A stretch of DNA of 64,000 nt from Trichoderma breve (taxonomy: Eukaryota; Ascomycota; Sordariomycetes; Hypocreales; Hypocreaceae). The stretch spans positions 1,612,001 through 1,676,000 of the forward strand of contig NC_079235.1 of assembly GCF_028502605.1 (NCBI RefSeq). The letters are read 5' to 3'. The notes under the pieces were generated by a model. The model had not been told where the DNA came from and searched no databases. It worked only from the letters and a program-made list of their open reading frames with translations. A program made the position numbers and the translations under genes. This document shows, piece by piece, positions 20,125-33,000 of the stretch. Positions within the stretch are counted from its first letter, which is position 1; each line of letters begins with the position of its first letter.

Positions 20125-21808
20125 ATGGGAATCGAACCGCCGAGCGACGCGGCAAAGAAGATGACGCCCTCGACGCTGGACCTGCTGGTCTTGACGTTCA
20201 ACTGCGCGGCGAAGCTCATCAACGTGCCTGTTTTCGCGGGTCATTTGCAGACTGCTCTGGCGCGGAATGCCGCGGAACTGCCAGAGGTGGTTGTCCTGTA
20301 AGTTGGGATTACCTCATCACGACCTCAATGTTTCCCTCCCCCCTTTTTCGCATGCTTTGTTCTTATGCTTTCTTTTTTACCCTTTTCTCAATCTTCTACC
20401 TTTTTTGCTATAAAATGGCTGAGTCGTGTACTTATTCTATGAAAGATCGCTACAAGAGATTGCCCCCCTGAGCTATGCCTTCATTGGAGGGGACTACTTC
20501 CTGAAACCGTACGTGGAACGGTTTGAAGAGGCAATCAACCTCGCGGCTTCACTGCATTCACAGAATGGAGAGAGCGACAGCACCTCAGAAGCTGCTGCTA
20601 CTTGCAATCCTACATCACAGTTACTGTCACAGTCACAATCACAGAGTGGGAGAAGTCACTATACGCTCATCAGAAACCTCAATGTGGGGTACACAGCTAT
20701 TATGATGTTTGCCAGAGATCCAGCCCGTCTCAAGGACATCCAAGAGGCCGAAGTAGGATTCGGTGCTGCTGAGATGGGCAACAAGGGGGCGGTCGGCCTA
20801 AGAGCGCTGTACGAGGTTGGCGGAGAATCAACAGAGCTGACGTTTGTGGCGACGCATCTGGCCGCCATGGAGTGGAATCTGCCGCGGCGCAACGCCAACT
20901 GGGGCGCCATCATGCGCGGGTTGACGTTTGAGAATCCGGAAGAGGTGTTGAGCAAGATGAGGCGGGACGCCGAATCGAGGAGCCAGAGCTTGTCGTCCGA
21001 GGAGAGCGATGCTTCGGAGCAGGCCCGCTTGCTGCGTGAGGAGCACCACGAGCAGGACCTCCGGCTGCAGCAGCAGTTTCACAACCTTTCCGTCTTCAAG
21101 CCGTCGTCTCATTTGTTTGTTGCCGGAGATCTCAACTACCGAATTTCCACCACGTCTCCGACGGCCTATTCTGCGTTCCCGAATCTGGATCCCGGATCAG
21201 AAAACTACTACACAAACTTCTTGCACCTCGATCAGCTCACTCGTGAGCGGTTGGCTGGCCGCACGCTCCATGGCATGTCAGAGCAACCCGTAGCCTTCCC
21301 GCCGACTTACAAGTACGTCGTGGACTCCAAGACGCCTCCTCCCGGGACCGCCGGCAGCTCCGTCGATGAGGTCAAGTGGGAGTTTGCCTCGCACCGGTAC
21401 CCCGCCTGGACAGACCGCATCCTGTATCTCGAACTCCCGTCATGGATCGACTCAAAGATGAAAGTCCGGGCCTACGATGCGCTGCCGGTCATCCGGACCA
21501 GTGACCACCGCCCCGTATTCCTCCGCGTCGACGTGCCACTCATCTCGCCCGAGGACCTTGCCCCCCCAGTTAGCGAAGTTGCTTCCGGATCCGCTTCGCC
21601 CGGTGGCAGCGGCGTTGATCCGCGCGTGCGGCTACCTGTGGAGATTGATCCGGAGGCCTGGGATCGCAGAGTGGCTGCGCGGCGGCGCGAGATCGCGGCC
21701 GGGTGGACCATGTTTCTCTGGAGCACGAGGCAAGGGGCGTATATTCTGGGCTCGCTACTGGCCACAGGTGCCAGCGGATACTGGCTGTACCGTTATGCAT
21801 ACATGTGA
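20125..21808 (+). CDS. Inositol polyphosphate 5-phosphatase, tail-anchored (Inp54-like)
   Basis: Removes the 5-phosphate from PI(4,5)P2 and related lipids. Two exons, 20125-20297 and 20446-21808, encode 511 residues. The 148-bp intron (GTAAGT to AAAG) restores the family motif LQEI (residues 60-63). Further family motifs in order: NKGAVG (about 170), GDLNYR (about 285), FPPTYKY (about 335), YPAWTDRIL (about 376) and SDHRPV (about 410). These are the metal and substrate residues of the endonuclease/exonuclease/phosphatase fold. The last 25 residues are hydrophobic (GAYILGSLLATGASGYWLYR) and end almost at the stop. That makes it a tail-anchored protein like yeast Inp54, which sits on the ER membrane. 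A Ser/Gln-rich insertion after residue 90 and an acidic Glu/Ser loop near residue 240 are not part of the core fold. It is convergent with the PKA gene. Confidence 0.9.
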
Positions 21809-22679
21809 GGCTGTGTGACTTTGGTGGAAGGGGGGTCTATCTGATGTCTAATTGGTTTGGGCTTTACATCTTTTGGTACCGGAGCATAGACAAGGGGAGT
21901 TGTTTAAACGCGGCAGTGCAGTTGGAGGGCTGCAGGGCGGGGCTGGCGTTGTGTGATTTCTTTTCATCATCTTTATCTGTCTTGGTTTTATTATGGTGGT
22001 TGAGGATTGGGTTGGAGCATGTGTTAGAAGTGTTTGATGCAGTTCGCTCTGTACAACGATTCATCATTATCGGTCTGGCAATTCGGCTAAGGTAGATAAC
22101 TTGGTAATATATACATGTATATACATACACAGTTTTGAAAGATGTCGTTTCATCACGCTTAGGGTGCATATTAATAGTATTCTTCCCCCTATAGTATGCT
22201 GTGAGACTATACAACACAGATTGATTTGGTTCCTAAGAGGCTCATCTCCTCCTAATCTCCCTCTCTTTTTTTTTTTTTTCTTTTCTTTTTTTGGATTCCC
22301 CATTTTCTTATTTCATTAAATAACCATGTACTTGTGAAAAAACGTCGTTATCCGCTACGTCTTCCAAGCAAACATCGATTTTCTCTTATCTCTTTCAAAG
22401 GTCCTCTCCTAAAACGGAGTATGCGCCGCAGCCCAAAAACAATCATGGCAATAACATTTGGGAATAATAGCAATCAAATCATTTACCGGCGAGTGGTGAC
22501 ACATCATAAAACCTTGAAGGAAAAGCAGCAGTAATTACCTATTAAACCCACCCACTCTCTTTTGCCAAGTAAATGTAGACCAGCGCCTTCGGAAACCACA
22601 AAAAGCCAAAAAAGAATAAACAAAAAACGAGATTATGCAAGCTTATAGTGGGTAAGTAGTAATTTTTCGTTTTTTGTTC
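21809..22679. other. Convergent 3' region of phosphatase and PKA genes
   Basis: 871 bp between two stop codons, AT-richer than its surroundings, with T- and A-rich tracts (for example the T run at about 22266-22280) that would serve as polyadenylation signals in both directions. No gene seen. Confidence 0.6.
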
Positions 22680-24036
22680 TCAAAAATCTTCAAAGTAGCG
22701 GTCGTATCTATTGGCCATGTCGGCGGTGTAAGGGATGCGCGTCCCGTCTTCCTCGGGGTACTGGTCGAAACACTGGTCGTCGCCGGGATATCGAAGGGGA
22801 GGGATAATCGGGCCGCGGTGCCGACGGCTGAGCATGTCGTCCCAGTTGACTCCGTTGAAGAAGGGGTGGGCCTTGACGCGGCCGGCGCCGCCGCTGATGT
22901 TGCCGAGGCGCCTGGAGCGGTCGATTGTGCAGAAGGACTTGATGATGTCTTGGGCCTCATCTGATATGGTTGGCTCTTGTGGGAATATGACGGGCTTCTC
23001 AACGATTCTTGGTGGCACGGGGTCAGCAATTATAACAAGAAAAAAGGGTGAGTAGTAGTAATGTGCAACAGGAGGGAGCTCGAAAGAAGCGCAAACGCCC
23101 AAAAACTTACTGCTTGTAAATCTCAATAGGATTCTGATGCCAGAACGGAGGGTAGCCCGTCAGAAACTCGTATATTAGAATGCCCAGCGCCCACCAGTCC
23201 ACCGCTGTCGTGTGGCCCTTGTTATGAATGACCTCCGGCGCAAGGTACTCGGGCGTACCGCAAAGTGTGTAAGTCTCGACCGGCCTGTCGTCTTTATAGC
23301 CCAGCCGTTTCGCGAATCCAAAGTCAACGAGTTTGATGTGTCCTTCTTGGTCTAGTAAGAGGTTTTCCGGCTTGAGGTCTCGGTAGGCCACACCACCCTG
23401 CCGCTCATGTAAAAACTCCAATACAAGAACAATCTCGGCGGCGTAGAAGCGCGCAACCTGCTCGTCGAACCGGCGGTACTTCCGTAGATAGCTGAAGAGC
23501 TCGCCGCCGGGGACGTAGTCGAGGAGCATGTATAATGACTCGTTGTCGGAAAATGAGCCTAGTAGATTGGTGATGAAGGGGTAGCCTGCCACGTCTGCCA
23601 GTATGGCTCGCTCGTTACGCACGTGGTCGATTTGCTTCAGCTTAATTACCTCCGTCTTCTTGAGGATCTTGAGGGCGTATACTTCAGGGTTCTTTTCTTC
23701 CTCCAGAGGTTGGGTGGCGCTGGCAGGGCGAACCAGACATACTCGAGCAAATGTGCCTATATAAGAAAAGATTGATTATTTAGTAAAACCTGGTTATTGC
23801 GATTCAAGCCTTGCTGCTGGATAAGCACAATGGTGGATTGAAGAAGGTGTACACGAACCCGTGCCCAGAGTCCGCACCCGCTTGAAATCAGACAGCTTGA
23901 AGCTGCGAGTAGGTGGTAGAGGTTGGGGTGCGGAATCGGTAGAGAGAGCGCTGCCGGCATGGCGTTGATGAGGCGATGCCATGCCAGCCGATAGCGCAGT
24001 GGTCGCCGGCTGCGTCTCAGCAACCGTGGCCGCCAT
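22680..24036 (-). CDS. cAMP-dependent protein kinase catalytic subunit, PkaB/CPK2 type
   Basis: AGC-family kinase that acts when cAMP releases the regulatory subunit. Three exons on the minus strand, 24036-23859, 23756-23111 and 23007-22680, encode 383 residues. Introns are 102 and 103 bp; the first uses a GTTCGT donor. Residues 1-45 are a short variable N-terminus. The kinase core has Gly loop GTGTFARV (58-65), Lys89, YRDLKPEN with Asp186, DFGFAKR (204-210) and the activation loop [10 protein letters not shown] with Thr223 as the phosphorylation site. The protein ends with the AGC hydrophobic motif FEDF exactly at the C-terminus. Alanine replaces the third glycine of the loop, as I recall for the second PKA isoform of filamentous fungi, and the short N-terminus fits that isoform. 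The ATG at 24036 is the first ATG; the frame upstream begins at a TTG. Confidence 0.93.
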
Positions 24037-26588
24037 CCGCGAGGCCTTGGGCTTGCACAATGGTTACGAAGTCGGCCGTAAGCGTGCTTCTAGCGATGAA
24101 TTGGCTGGTGAGTTGGTTGGCGGATGAGGTTCAAGGGAGGTCCATGGCCTCGTGAACGAACGTGATGGCAAGAGACGGAGAGACGGAGGGCGAGGGAAAG
24201 ATTTGCGCATGCAAAAGATGGGATGCGACTTGTGGAAGGCGACACAAAGGAAAAAGCGCAAGGATCGGAGGCAGATGTCGGGCTATAGCATCAATCGAAG
24301 CATGGCGGGAGAGGCAGCGGAGGAACTGGCGAAAGGAATCCGGAGGATGGCGGGTAGGATCGATAGGACCGGTTGGCCCGTTGGACTTGGCGCTGACTGA
24401 CGGATATCTTTTTTTTTTTTCTCTCTTGTTCGGCTTTCTCTTGTCCCTGTTTGCTTCTGTTTCCCTGCTACAGCTGGGGCTTGGAACAAGAGCACGTCGT
24501 TGGCTTCGCTTTGCCTTGTGTCTTGTTATGAACTGAAGCCTCTGGACGTCCGGTTTATCGTAGGGTGAGCACACGGTGAGACGCAAAGAGGCAGAAAAAC
24601 AATGAGGCGGAAACTTGAGGCAGAAGCAGAAAAAGATGGCAGAGGCTGAGGCTGATTGAATATCTACTAAAACTAGTGCAAGCACAAGCAGCATCCATTT
24701 CATCGTGGGGATCCGGCGAGGGGCGGTTATGACGCAACAAGCGACAGGCTAGAGGGGCCCTAGCAGCCGGTGTCGATACACCAAGGGGCACGCTACGTCT
24801 GCGCTACCGGCTAGCATCGCGAGAGGGCAAAATTTGATCTCGACGGTAGACTAGCTCTTTGTGTTTCTTTTCTTGTTGGGATGGAATCGATTCAAGAGAG
24901 ATAGCGTCCTTGGTACTCTGGGTGCAGCAAATACTTGTTATAGAAGACTCTTCAATGCTGTATTGGTGCCTTTGCACAGCAGGTAGATATTTGGTAGAGC
25001 ATCTCGGAACGGCGAATGCTCCGTGTCTAGTATCGGGACATATTGACAGGACCTGTCACATTGGTGGGTTACACGTTTAATACGAGTCAATACCTAGACC
25101 TAGAACATTGAGGGTTTTTCCTCATCGCGTCAGTCAATACCTTGGCAGCCTCAAGTATAGTGAAGTGAAAGGCATCGCATCCGTAGACTTGGATTTACAT
25201 CCGTTGGCCCCGGATCAGCTGCCGTCACAATGTCCATCCTTGGGTTGGGCCATGCATGCAATCCGTCAAATATGTAAGTCATCAATCAAACCGCATTTGA
25301 TTTGACAGGGACACGAGATTAGTGATGCTACCGTGCCCTCTTTCAGGTGCAGTGGCCCAGAGCCAATGAAAGACGACACGGCAGCCATTTTATGGAGATG
25401 CGGCTTGTCAATCGCCAAGTGCTCACGGCTTCAGCGGCCAATGATAGATTTGCAGAGTGTGTGTCGATATCAGACAGTAGAAGAAAAGGTTAAGATACGA
25501 TGTAATTAATGCTCAACACGGTTCATGGGACGTTGTATTCGATCTCGCCGGTGACTCAATAGTCCATTGATTACTTCTCCATCTCTGACAATACTAGCCG
25601 TAGGATCTAGACCCTGAACCCGGCGCCGAGGACAGGGGACTATTTGGCTTCAGGTTGTTGCCAGACATCAACTTAAAACAGCTTCTCACACACGTACGAG
25701 AATGAACAGGGAAGCAAAAATAGAACAGCATAGCACGGCATTACTCACACAACCTTGAAGTCTATGTTATCAACTACCTACCTACCTAAGTAAGAGCTCC
25801 AAAGAACTCACACGTAGCCACTCAACTGAGTTCGAGGCAGCATTAGATCTCACCAAATTCCCCCCCCCCCCCCCCCCCCCCCCCCCTGGCCTGGCCTGGC
25901 CTGGCCCCTTCTTTGCTGACGTCTCTCGTCGCTGCACGGCGGAATTGAATTTTAGAGTACGAGCAGCGCCCAGGTGCCGAGATGGGCACGTTCGGCCCCC
26001 CTGTTGTTGCGCGGGATCAGCGGACCTGCTAGTGCATTCCAGGCACTCGACGGTGCTACAGCGTGCACCAGTGCCGCCCGGGGAATGCAACGCAGTGGTT
26101 GGCCGTGGAACTGCAGCCCTGCAGCTAAGGCAGACTCGCTGGTTGGCGAGGGGGCCTTGAGGGGGACCGGGCTGAATACCTCAGCACAGGGTTCCTTGAG
26201 CCCCGCCAAACGGCCGCTAACAGCAGACAGCTGCAGCCTGGACCGCTGCTGTCACTGGACTCCCGACAGAACTGCCCTCACCACCACAATTCCCCCTCGA
26301 AGCTCCCATCGCCGGCATCATCCCCCAGCTCTCGCGCATCGCCACCATCTTGCTCGCCCTGCCCGCTTTCTGCCGCCCTTCTGCTACGTCTCTGGCCTCT
26401 GTCGCAGCATCCTGCCCTGCTCCCCCTCTCTCGCAACGGCCCAATCCCGGCAGCCCGACGCCAGCAAACGGAGCAACCCAGCGGCTCATTCAGCCATCCG
26501 ACGGCCGGCAGTCTCTCTGCGGTCGCGTGGGCTGGTGCCATCGCCTCTCTCATAACACCGTCATGCGTCCTTGAACGTCCTCGACACC
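24037..26588. other. Divergent promoter region between PKA and RabGAP genes
   Basis: 2.55 kb between two divergent start codons. No gene seen; a minus-strand frame at 24131-24703 has no domain-like sequence and probably lies in the PKA leader. It contains the poly-C tract and TGGCC array at 25860-25906, and CTACCTACCTAC at about 25775. From 26270 the DNA is C-rich and pyrimidine-rich up to the RabGAP start. Confidence 0.6.
25860..25906. repeat. 27-base poly-C tract plus TGGCC tandem repeat
   Basis: An unbroken run of 27 C (25860-25886) is followed directly by four perfect TGGCC units (25887-25906). It lies about 680 bp upstream of the RabGAP start codon, in non-coding DNA. Length may be inexact because homopolymers are error-prone in sequencing and assembly. 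Confidence 0.9.
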
Positions 26589-29500
26589 ATGTTTTCCAAC
26601 CTGTCCAACATTGTCCAGAGGGCCCAGCAGCTCATCGATCCCACCCAGGGACTGAACCTCTCCAACTCGGATCGCAATCCCTCCAAAGCCTCCCTCTTCC
26701 AGAGCCAGTTCCGCCTCCCATCCTCCCAGACGCCCCTATATGAGATCAATGCCGAGTTGACCATCCCGCCCTCAAACACTACGCGCGGCGATCCGGACCA
26801 CGACAGGGGTTGGCACTACGCTGGAAAGCTACACCTTTCAGAGGCCTACCTTTGCTTCTCGACAACCCCCACGAGCTTTACGCAATCGGCGAGCACATCG
26901 ACGTCTTCTGCCTTTACCGGCCAAACCAATGGCAGCGGCCCAAGCGGAAGTGGCTTCACATTCCCCCTTTGTGCCGTCAGGCGAGTGGAGAGACTGAATA
27001 GCCAAAACTTTCAGGTATGTGCAGTCGATTGGATGATAGCATCATCTCCCTCCTTTCAAAATCTCCTCTAGTAAAGCTCTACGGCTGACCAGCACATGTC
27101 TACAGTTTGCTCTCGCAATCACTACCTGGAATGGCCTATTGGCAGACGTCGCAAAACCAAAGGATAGCAATGGCAACAAGGATGTTCGAGAACAACGAAT
27201 TACAATCCATCTGGCGGGCACCCGGCAAGCTTGTGAGAGGTTCTGCGATGGCCTAAAACGAGGTCTTAGAGCCGGAGTGGGCAACGTGGGCAAGCTGCGC
27301 AAGGTGGTGGCCGAGTGCTACTCTGAGCATCTCTTGCGCACCGACGACAGGGCGAACGTGTCTCCGCCCGATGCGGGTTTAGGCATGGCTTTCCGGTACC
27401 CTGGAGACCCAAAGAAGCTCCGTGACAGGGCCAAGATGAGGCTCTGGGCCGAGTATCTTCGCGACAACGGCCGAAACATGATGCTGATCCGCCAGCCCAC
27501 CTTTCACAAGCTCATCCGTGTTGGTCTCCCTAACCGCCTACGAGGCGAGATATGGGAGGTGACCTCTGGTTCTTTATATCTCCGGCTAGAAAACCCGACA
27601 TTATACAGTGATACTCTGGCCAAGTTTAAAGGTCAAGAATCGCTTGCCATTGATGAGATTGAAAAGGATCTCAATCGCAGTTTACCCGAATACCCCGGTT
27701 TTCAGAGCGAGGAGGGTATTGGCAGGCTCCGCCGCGTTCTCACAGCCTACAGTTGGGTCAATCCAGATGTGGGCTACTGTCAGGCTATGAATATTGTCGT
27801 GGCGGCACTGCTCATTTACATGTCCGAGCCGCAGGCCTTCTTCCTTCTCTCCGCCCTGTGCGATCGTCTGGTCCCAGGCTATTATTCCACTACCATGTAC
27901 GGCACCCTCTTGGATCAAAAAGTTTTTGAGTCTCTTGTTGAAAAGACCATGCCCATTCTGTGGGAGCATCTCGTTAAGAGCGACGTTCAGCTGTCCGTTG
28001 TATCGCTGCCTTGGTTCCTTTCTCTGTATATTAATTCAATGCCCCTGGTGTTTGCTTTCCGTGTGTTGGACGTCTTTTTTGTCGAGGGCCCCAAGGTACT
28101 GTTCCAAGTTGGTCTTGCGATCCTTCGCATAAATGGCGAGGAGTTGCTGGATGCGGCCGATGACGGTGCTTTCATATCCGTCCTCAAATCATATTTTGCC
28201 AGACTTGACGAATCTGCACATCCAAAATCAGAAAACCCCAAACTGAGGGCGGTGACGAGGTTTCAGGAGCTCATGGTTGTGGCCTTCAAGGAGTTTGCCG
28301 GAGTCACTCATAGCAGCATCACAGAGCTTCGGCTCAAGAACAAGGATGCGGTTTTGAGCAACATCGAGAGCTTCGCCAAGAGAACGGCCATTCGCAACCT
28401 GGGGCCTGACAGCAAGTTGCTGAGCCCCGAAGAGCTGGGCTCCTTGTATGATCGATTTTACAATGTCCTCTACGAGCGACAGCAACGAGATCGAATGATT
28501 CAAGAAGAGCTGCAGCGCCAGGCAAAGAGTAGCAGACTACGAGGCTCTGATGCCTTCCCCTCGGCTGCCCCTAACGAAGTCGAAAAGGGCCGCGTCGGAC
28601 TTGGCCCAAGCACTAGTCTAATGGACTACGATGCCTTCCGCGAGTTCTTGGCCGGCATGTCCAAATGGGCCATCTCAGACTCCCAAGCGAACGAAGCCAG
28701 GCTGTACAACAACAGGAGGACGCCCGATGCAATGTCACCGTGGGGTAACGGACCGGAGCCTGCGGAACATGAGTTCCTACGACGCATCTTCAACAAGTGG
28801 GATGTCGACGGCACATCAGCCTTGACCCTCCAAAATGTGGTAACTGGCCTGGCCAGAATTAAAGGCAAAAGGGATATCATGGGCACAATCACATATTTCT
28901 TCGAGCTGTATGATGACGACAATGATGGCAGGGTAGATCGAGAGGGCATTTTGCGTATATCCGAAGCCCTGCTCTTCTTGTCTCGTCGCGGCCTGGAGGG
29001 AACGTTGACCCCTGGAGCTTCAACCGTAGGATTGAACGGCGACGGGATGAGCGCCAGCGACTCACAGAGCAGCCTACCTCCCGAAATATCCAACGCGGAG
29101 CGGTTTTTGGGCAGTGTCAGTGCGTTCATCAGGCGATGTTTCGAGTACGCCGACCCTGATCACCCAAAGAACCAAGATAGCACCGGCTTCGACTCATTCG
29201 GGTCAAACGACGAAATGGTTGACCCAAGCGCCTTTGCCATTGGGGACGATGATGACAGTGAAGAAGAGGAAGATCTCTTGGCGCTTGATTCACCGACGGC
29301 CACTCCCACGAAAGCCAAGAAGCCCGTCGATTTATTAAGTCCGAACGACCAGAGCGACGGCGTTGACAACGAATCTCGTCGGCGTGTATCAAAGGCCAAG
29401 GCGGAAGCGGCTAACGCGGCGCTCGACCCAGCTCATCCCCTTCACATCACTTTGCCGACTTTCCGAATGGTTGTGCTGGCCGACGAGCTTCTCGAACAAT

Positions 29501-30054
29501 TCTTTGAGTGCTCCTTCCCAGCATCGCTCCACATCATTGAGGGCCTTCAGACTCCCAGTAGCTTCTCGTATGCCCCTTCGCTTACGACATTCTCCAACCT
29601 GGGCTTTAACACGCGATCACAATCGCAGACCCAAGCCGGACCCATTGGAGGCGGCCGTGGCCTGCGCGGCGTTTTGGATAATATTGTTACCGACGGAATG
29701 CGCGTGGCAAGCGAGGTGCGAAGGCGGATGGAGGAGGCTCAAAGGGAGCTTGAAAAGAACGCCCTACCCAGCCAGCGGACGGAGGAGGATGAGGAGGACG
29801 ATGATGACGTCGGGGTTGCGATTGGTGTAAGGAGGGGAACAGGAGGCGCCAGCACAGACGTTGAACGCCGATCAGTCATGAGCACAGACCGTGATCTTTT
29901 AGATGGAGCAGACGCGGAAGCCGGGTCGGCGGTGCCTACGAAAGAACCGGGACACGATCACAACTTATTAGAGGTTGACACGGCAGCTGGACGGCGCCGA
30001 GCAAACAGCTCGTCGACTACAGGGGGGCCGGGAGTCGTAGAATTTGAAGGGTAA
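26589..30054 (+). CDS. GRAM-TBC-EF-hand Rab GTPase-activating protein (Gyp2/Mdr1-like)
   Basis: GTPase-activating protein for Rab/Ypt GTPases in membrane traffic. Two exons, 26589-27014 and 27106-30054, give 1124 residues; the 91-bp intron runs from GTATGT to CTACAG with a GCTGAC branch site. A GRAM-like lipid-binding region covers about residues 55-200. The TBC domain covers about residues 284-508. It keeps both catalytic fingers: the arginine finger in IEKDLNRSLPEY (Arg333) and the glutamine finger in GYCQAMN (Gln368). EF-hand-like loops follow at about 708 (DVDGTSALTL) and 745 (DDDNDGRVDREGI). Only the second is a full canonical calcium loop. The C-terminal quarter is acidic and low-complexity. 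The domain order matches fungal Gyp2/Mdr1 and animal TBC1D8/9. The start is the first ATG after an in-frame TTG. Confidence 0.93.
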
Positions 30055-33000
30055 TCGGATAGCTGGAAGGGGATGGAGATGAATGTCACAAGTTATGTCA
30101 GGTAATTTGATCTCTTTGATGGGAAATGAAAGTACCGGATTCGAAAATGCACATTACGAGCTTTCGCCTCTCCTCTACTTTTCTCTTTTATTTTCCTTTT
30201 CCCTTTCTACATTTCTCATTCCTTTTTTTCCCTTTCACGCTGTCGGTTGGGATAAGATGGGAAGCACGTGTATATACATTGTCAGAAGAGGATAGAGTAG
30301 GAGGCATGGAATTGGTTTGATCTGTCATGACTTGACTGGACGATTGTTTTCTCTCTGTGTCTTCCATGCGTGTTGAAGAATATGGACATGCATGGTCTGG
30401 CGCGGGATTTTGTCTAGACACGAGATAAATACATAAAAATTATATTTCATTGTATGCTATATCTCTTACATATGTCCGTGTAGTCCAACCAGGAGAGCTG
30501 TCAATGTACATGTATAGGTTTCATGAATACCCCATGTACAGCTTGACTATACAATCAATGATATCTTGAGAGGATGTTTTACATGTAATTTATCCGACCA
30601 ATCATCCGGGGAATAGCTGCCATGTATCAAGAACAAATTGAATCTATGTGTCGTTTAAGTTACGTCTTTCCATGCTTTCAATTTATTTGTCTCCATGTTA
30701 ACGATGGAAGGAGTTTGCGATTCTATCCAAGTATTGGCTTCCACGTATGTACTCCGTACCCTCCAGTTAAAATACATGTAAACAAAGCCGAGGAAGACAT
30801 GCGGTTGTTGGGGCCCTAATGCGAGTTAATGCCAGTCGCGAATACTAGCCGGCAGGTCGATATTGGGGATTCCGGGTTCGGCCTGGTCGTAATCGGCAAT
30901 GGGGCAATTTGGACAAAAATACGGAGCAGAGTCTACGGGATTGAATCTAGCCTAGCAGTGCTATTTACGTGTAATTTTGGATCCATGGCCCCAAAAAACA
31001 CCCGACTGAAACTGATTGCCACATGCTTGAAGTTGTATCTAGGAGTAAGGGTCTTGATCCGTGCGGTATGGCATGAGACCACTCGCCTCCTCATGGCAAC
31101 GCCCAATTGTTTCAGGGCCTGTCTCTCTTATCAGCCATTCTTTGCAGAGTTTTTTTTTTCTTTGATGGGCTATTTACGGCATCTCATGCCGACGATTAAG
31201 CGTCCGGTATCCCCCCTCTCAGGAGCAAGGATCGTCGTCATTAAACAATGGAATCTAGCGGCGGAGGCGAACCCCTCCCCCTGCCTTTGTTTCTAAGTGG
31301 CAACGCAAAGCCAAAGAGGCAGCAAATAGATTCGAGTGGATTGCATTTTTCGTTCATTTCCCTACCTATCAAAGGAAGAAAAGAAAACAAAGCGGGATCT
31401 CGGGGGGAGGGGCATTGATCTCTCATTTCCCTCCGCTGATGAGGATTGAGATGCGAAGTGAGGCGATGTTTTGATTTTGTTGAAAGGCTAATTTTGTTTG
31501 GAGGGGGTTGCATGATTGATTGGCCGGGGTGGTTGAGGAGGTATGAGCAGTTGATTGCTTGTCATTGTACGCTTTGTTACTTGGGGACTGAAAAGGTCTT
31601 TGTTCTCTTGAAATTACTCGAATTCACAGAGCAATGCATGCGTATGTACTAGTACGAAGCATTGAGGTTATATTGGTTATAGGCGGCTATTGATTTATAG
31701 TAATGTGGCTAAATCGACACGGCGCTGCACCTCGGAGCAACTGGACGAAATATGGTTGCGGGGGGGGATTGTCTAGGTAGCAATAATATCAAATAACTTG
31801 AAGCTTCTACACTCTCCTAAATAGGCATGAAAAGAGCTTGCTGGAGTCTCGAAGCTCGCACTGGGAGGGCATCGAGCAACAACATGAAGTCACAAGTACG
31901 GCATCAAGTGCAGTGGACAGGAATCAACTGGGGCCATGCACGCTCTTTGTCCTCAGGCACAAAAGTACGGGGTACCTGCAAGTGGCAGCGTGATACGCTC
32001 TTGTTTCAGGTCGCCGTCATGTCCCCTCCACTGTGCGTGCCTGTGCCTGTGCCTTGTGCCTGTATGAGAAGCTCGTACCAGGTACCAGACAGACTCCGTA
32101 TGGGGCGGCCGCTTTTGCGCTTTTGCCGCCCTTGTTTTTGTGGCTCCTGGTTTCGCTTTGAAGCATTCCTGGGCGGCATCTGGCATTTCTTTGGCTGGAC
32201 ATCTAATCTCAGTGAATCTCATCAAATCTCATTGTCCAGAGGGTTGCATTTCGCATCTTATCCTTGTATTGGGACCTGTACGATACATACTGTACGAGTA
32301 CTCCTGTAAGGCATTGGATCTCATACTGCCAAGGTCAATGTCAGGGTCCAAGGTCCAAGGTCCACAAGACCTGGGATCTCCCAAACTTGTGCGAACCGAT
32401 GCATCGATAGCGGCCAGCTGCCTCATGCGGAAAGACGCTCTAGCACTCTTGAGCTTTAGCCCGTCGTCTGCAAGTCAACATTTCAACTTTGGCACAGCTC
32501 CGGCACTGAGTCCTTGCTGCTTTGGGCCTTGTTCGGGGGTCAATAATCCCAGGGTCCACCACTTCTCAAGCGATAATCTCGAGTAAAAGGGGGGAACATG
32601 CCGAACGCTTTGAGCATCGCGGCATTAGATTAGCATCAAATTGAATCTCTGGCTTTTTGCTATGGAGGTAGTATTAGTGATAGTACGAGGGTAAGGTACC
32701 TTGGCTTTGGCACTGTACTCGTACAGAATACGGCGTATTCCTTGATTTCTTTCACAAACTCCATGTCTATGATGCAGGCATTGCTGCATCCGTGCAAAAG
32801 CCCCTCGTCTAGTCGCAGCATCTCTTTGGCCGCTTGCGTCTGGGTGTGTTGATCGCCCATTCGCAGCTCAACCCACGAGACCCCCTTTTCTGGATCTGGG
32901 AGCGACCAGACATCTAAGTTGGTGTGGTATTGGCACAGTGTGGAGTGTCCCTTGGCTGCGGAGCGCGGGACTGTGCAGCTCATCATTTCTCCTACATACT

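Noticed and set aside
24037..24060. PKA start upstream of 24036, and similar 5' extensions of KGD1 (41611-41637), the RabGAP and the coiled-coil gene
   Set aside because: These extensions open at TTG, not ATG, so the first ATG or an upstream exon was used.
24131..24703. Minus-strand frame of 190 codons upstream of the PKA gene
   Set aside because: It lies in the probable PKA leader, is biased by pyrimidine tracts and has no recognisable family.
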